From contig JAFVGW010000040.1 of assembly GCA_017474765.1 (NCBI GenBank), positions 62,001-126,000 of the forward strand: DNA of 64,000 nucleotides. The letters are read 5' to 3'. The notes under the pieces were generated by a model, which ran no database searches, had not been told where the DNA came from, and was given only the letters and a program-made list of their open reading frames with translations. How positions within the stretch are numbered: position 1 is the first letter of the stretch; every line of letters starts with the position of its first letter. The position numbers were made by a program, and so were the translations under genes. Source of the DNA: Salinivirgaceae bacterium (GTDB lineage: Bacteria > Bacteroidota > Bacteroidia > Bacteroidales > SZUA-534). Shown here piece by piece: positions 61,333 to 64,000 of this stretch.

Positions 61333-62763
61333 ATGCGAGAATCAGGCGATTTATATGAGGATAAGGAAATGGCGTCGAACGTGCGTCGGTACGAGACTAT
61401 GAAAAAGACAGGCGTGCCGCAGTACTTCGACGTTGATGAGTATCTGATGATTGTCGATTACTACATGCAGCGCGATATGCAGAACAAAGCCGTTGAGGCC
61501 TGCGAAACCGCGCTCAAAGTGCATGGCAACGACCCCGAACTGCTGCTCAAGCAGGCGCAGATTCAGGTGCACCAAGGCAAGGTGAAGGCAGCCATAAAGA
61601 CCATTCTGCCGCTTGAGCCGCTGCTGTCCGACCACTACGAGTACTATCTGACCAAGGCGTCGGCGCTGCTGCAGATGGGCAAGAGCGAGGATTTGTTTAT
61701 CGAGAGTTTCCAGAAAGCGCTCGAGTTGAGCGTCGATGTTGAGCCCGAAGAGCGCGAGGATATTTTCATGAGCATTGGCGAGATGCTCGAGGGCGGACAG
61801 TTCTACAAGCCCGCGCTGTCAATCTACAAGGTGGCCGCCAAAGAGTTCCCCGAGAATATCGATTTCCTATTTAAAATAGGTGTCTGCTACGAGTGTCTCG
61901 ACCGCTTCGACGAAAGCATTAAGGCCTACAACCGCGCCATTGACCTTGACCCGTTCTCGGAAAGCGCATGGTACAATTTGGGCATTGTTTACAACGGCAT
62001 TGGCGAGTTCGACAAGGCTATTGAAGCCTACAACTACGCCATTGCTCTCGACCCCGAGTTCTACGACGCCGTGTTCAACAAGGGCAACACCTGCTGCAAC
62101 GCAGGCTACTACCAAGAGGCTCTTGAGTGCTATCAGGACTACCTGAAGGGCTACCCCAACAGCGTGTCGGCGCAGTGCTACCTTGGCGAGTGCCTTTACC
62201 ACCTTAACCGTCTCGACGAGGCGGAACGCTGCTTCAACAAAATTGTTGGAATGTTCAGCGACAATGCCGACGCATGGTTTGGCAAGGCGATGATTTTCAG
62301 CACTCGCGGCGAATTCGATTTGGCTATCGACTCGCTCGACAAGGTGCTTCAGGCCGACCCCGAGCACGATGCTGCTTGGCACCAACTTGGGCGGATTTTT
62401 GCACAAAACAACAATTATGAAGATGCGATTGCCGCTTTCCAGAAATCGCTCGAACTCAACCACTACGAGACAATGGCGTGGGAAAATCTTGCGTTGGCCT
62501 ATTCGGCTGTCGAAGACGACCAGGCGGCCATTGACTCGCTCGAAAAGGGACTTGAGTATCTGCCCGACAACAGCGTTCTGCTTTACGTTTTGGCGGCTGT
62601 ATATCTGCTCGTCTATCGCAACGATGAGTGCTTCGACTGCTTCCGCAAGGCTTTCCGCCAGGACCCCGACCTTTACACTCATTTCACCGACATTGTCCCT
62701 GACTCGGCCATTCCCGCTGAAATAAAGAAGTTAATCAAAAGTCAAAATAAAGACAATCACTAA
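61333..62763 (+). CDS. TPR-repeat protein
   Basis: A 476-residue soluble protein with about eight to ten tetratricopeptide repeats from about residue 40 to 445 (for example ESAWYNLGIVYNGIGEFDKAIEAYNYAIALDPEFYDAVFNKGNT, ADAWFGKAMIFSTRGEFDLAIDSLDKVLQADP). No signal peptide or catalytic domain. TPR proteins act as adaptors; the partner is unknown. An acidic N-terminus (MRESGDLYEDKEM) precedes the repeats. It lies 11 bp before the PLP enzyme and may be cotranscribed. Confidence 0.9.
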   Translation: MRESGDLYEDKEMASNVRRYETMKKTGVPQYFDVDEYLMIVDYYMQRDMQNKAVEACETALKVHGNDPELLLKQAQIQVHQGKVKAAIKTILPLEPLLSDHYEYYLTKASALLQMGKSEDLFIESFQKALELSVDVEPEEREDIFMSIGEMLEGGQFYKPALSIYKVAAKEFPENIDFLFKIGVCYECLDRFDESIKAYNRAIDLDPFSESAWYNLGIVYNGIGEFDKAIEAYNYAIALDPEFYDAVFNKGNTCCNAGYYQEALECYQDYLKGYPNSVSAQCYLGECLYHLNRLDEAERCFNKIVGMFSDNADAWFGKAMIFSTRGEFDLAIDSLDKVLQADPEHDAAWHQLGRIFAQNNNYEDAIAAFQKSLELNHYETMAWENLALAYSAVEDDQAAIDSLEKGLEYLPDNSVLLYVLAAVYLLVYRNDECFDCFRKAFRQDPDLYTHFTDIVPDSAIPAEIKKLIKSQNKDNH

Positions 62764-62774
62764 TTTACACGTAT

Positions 62775-64000
62775 ATGAACAACACTAAATTCCACCTTCA
62801 CTGCCGCAAATGCGGCGCCGACATTCCAGGTTTCAAGGAGTGGTTTGCCAACAATCAGAAATGCCCGCACTGCGGCGGAACTTACGTCGATGTGAAATAT
62901 CACCGCGACTACAGCGAGTTGAAGAAACTTATCGACACAAAAGAACACGTTGAGAACGTTTGGCATTATTTTGATTTTCTGCCACTTATCGATAAGAAAA
63001 ACAAGATTTCGCACACCGAGGGCGCCATTCCTGTCGACCGTTGGGAGTTTATGGAGAAGTTCGCAAAGAAATACTACAATCTCGATATCACCGTCCGCGC
63101 CTACCGCAACGACCTGAACCAGGGCACAGGCACCTTCAAGGATGTGGCGGGAGCCGTCACAGCGAGCGTGCTCAAGGAGAACGGCGTGAAGGACTACTGC
63201 GTGGCCAGCACGGGCAACATTGCCAACGCTTTCGCGCACTATTTCGCTGAAGCGGGAATCAATTTGGGCGTTTTTGTGCCTGAAGACACGCTGAAAATCA
63301 ACGAGGCGGAGATAAACACCTACGGCCAGGGCCTGTTCCGCGTGAAGGGCGACTATGCGATGGCCAAAAAGGTGGCCGCCGACTATTCGGCAAAATACGG
63401 CATTCTGATTTCGGGCGGCAACACCGACCCGATGCGCGTTGAGGCCAAAAAGACGATGGTTTTTGAGTGGCTGCGCCAGATGGGCAAACTGCCGTCGGTT
63501 TACATTCAGGCAGTTAGCGGCGGCACAGGCCCGATTGCCATTGCCAAAGGCTGCGCCGACCTTGAGGGTTTGGGCTACGACAACCGCTTGCCGCGATTCA
63601 TTATGGTTCAGCCGTCGGGCTGCACGCCGATGGTTGAGGGCTACGCAAAAGCCAAGGCCGCAGGCTTCCCCGAGGGTTGGCATAACGACTATCCGTGCTA
63701 CGAGAACCCCAAGACCAGCGTTCCGATTTTGGCCACAGGCAAGCCAGGAACTTTCCCGATTGTGGCTTCGCTCGTGAAAGAGTCGGGTGGCGATTTTGTC
63801 GCTTTCGACGAGCAGTATCTTGCTGATATGGCGAAACTTGTGGCCTACGAGACCACCGTCCGCATTGGACCCGCAGCGGCTGTCTGCGTTGGCGGCTTCT
63901 TCGAGTCGCTGAAGAACGGTCTGCTCAAGAATGGCGACGATGTGCTTATCAACCTTGGCGAGGGTTCGCGCCGCGCGCCAGCCTTTGTCGAGAGCATAAT
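62775..64000 (+). CDS. thrC: Threonine synthase-like PLP enzyme (partial, 3' end outside window)
   Basis: At least 408 codons of a fold-type II PLP enzyme close to threonine synthase. Residues 10-35 form a Cys4 zinc ribbon (CRKCGAD...CPHCGG) like that of threonine synthases and cysteate synthase. The PLP Lys lies in the motif GTGTFKDVAGA (about 116-126), and the phosphate cup is in QAVSGGTGPIAIAKG. The reading frame is open to the right edge. Threonine synthase converts O-phosphohomoserine to threonine; the exact substrate cannot be fixed without the C-terminus. Confidence 0.85.
   Translation, partial: MNNTKFHLHCRKCGADIPGFKEWFANNQKCPHCGGTYVDVKYHRDYSELKKLIDTKEHVENVWHYFDFLPLIDKKNKISHTEGAIPVDRWEFMEKFAKKYYNLDITVRAYRNDLNQGTGTFKDVAGAVTASVLKENGVKDYCVASTGNIANAFAHYFAEAGINLGVFVPEDTLKINEAEINTYGQGLFRVKGDYAMAKKVAADYSAKYGILISGGNTDPMRVEAKKTMVFEWLRQMGKLPSVYIQAVSGGTGPIAIAKGCADLEGLGYDNRLPRFIMVQPSGCTPMVEGYAKAKAAGFPEGWHNDYPCYENPKTSVPILATGKPGTFPIVASLVKESGGDFVAFDEQYLADMAKLVAYETTVRIGPAAAVCVGGFFESLKNGLLKNGDDVLINLGEGSRRAPAFVESI

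Noticed and set aside
1..64000. tRNA or rRNA genes
   Set aside because: No cloverleaf or rRNA signature noticed on either strand; absence is by eye only.

Overview
The window looks like chromosomal DNA of a member of the Bacteroidales (phylum Bacteroidota), probably not Bacteroides itself. Evidence: many genes are preceded by the Bacteroidota -7 promoter element TAnnTTTG; several lipoproteins carry Bacteroidota-style lipoboxes; a PorE-like component of the type IX secretion system is present; and Porin_10, DUF4190 and PadR-PspC genes follow Bacteroidota patterns. No rRNA or tRNA gene and no conventional transposase was seen.

Layout. 1-7 kb: housekeeping genes (RluA-type pseudouridine synthase, PAP2 phosphatase, Obg, a stomatin/NfeD pair, ACT and hotdog proteins, a lipoprotein hydrolase, a PhnP-like hydrolase). 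7-11 kb: an accessory patch. An AAA+ ATPase with an upstream tandem-repeat array is bracketed by imperfect direct repeats, and a YhcG/DUF1016 nuclease sits inside a 104-bp duplication of the 5' end of an rRNA methyltransferase gene. 11-18 kb: adenosine deaminase, PorE-like protein, an AlaX-like editing protein, YfhO. 18-28.4 kb: one long minus-strand surface-polysaccharide operon (flippase, two LicD, a cytidylyltransferase-aminotransferase fusion, an opine-type dehydrogenase, Glf broken by a stop codon, acyltransferase, two GT2). 28.5-36.3 kb: AI-2E transporter, RlmN, lipoprotein, a frameshifted SpoIIE-type phosphatase, a porin. 36.4-45.8 kb: PadR-PspC operon, then a second accessory patch with two further AAA+ ATPases, each preceded by its own repeat array, a coiled-coil/FtsK-gamma gene pair with a structured RNA in front of it, and an orphan repeat array. 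45.8-64 kb: Mfd, endonuclease IV, Wzy/Wzz, serpin, cyclophilin, a PRTase, leuA with a Leu-rich leader peptide, an ECF sigma operon, a TPR protein, and a threonine synthase-like enzyme cut by the window end.

Most unusual signal: three separate AAA+ ATPase genes, each ending in a PDDEXK-like D...E-x-K core, are each preceded by a short-period repeat array whose sequence is unique to that gene (periods 23, about 53 and 32 bp). A fourth array (33 bp) has no ATPase. The arrays run up to or into the promoter, which suggests self-recognition or autoregulation by gene-specific operator arrays. Two of the inserted modules in the 7-11 kb patch are flanked by duplicated host sequence. A second strong signal is a nested, terminator-ended RNA structure at about 45.25-45.40 kb on the minus strand.
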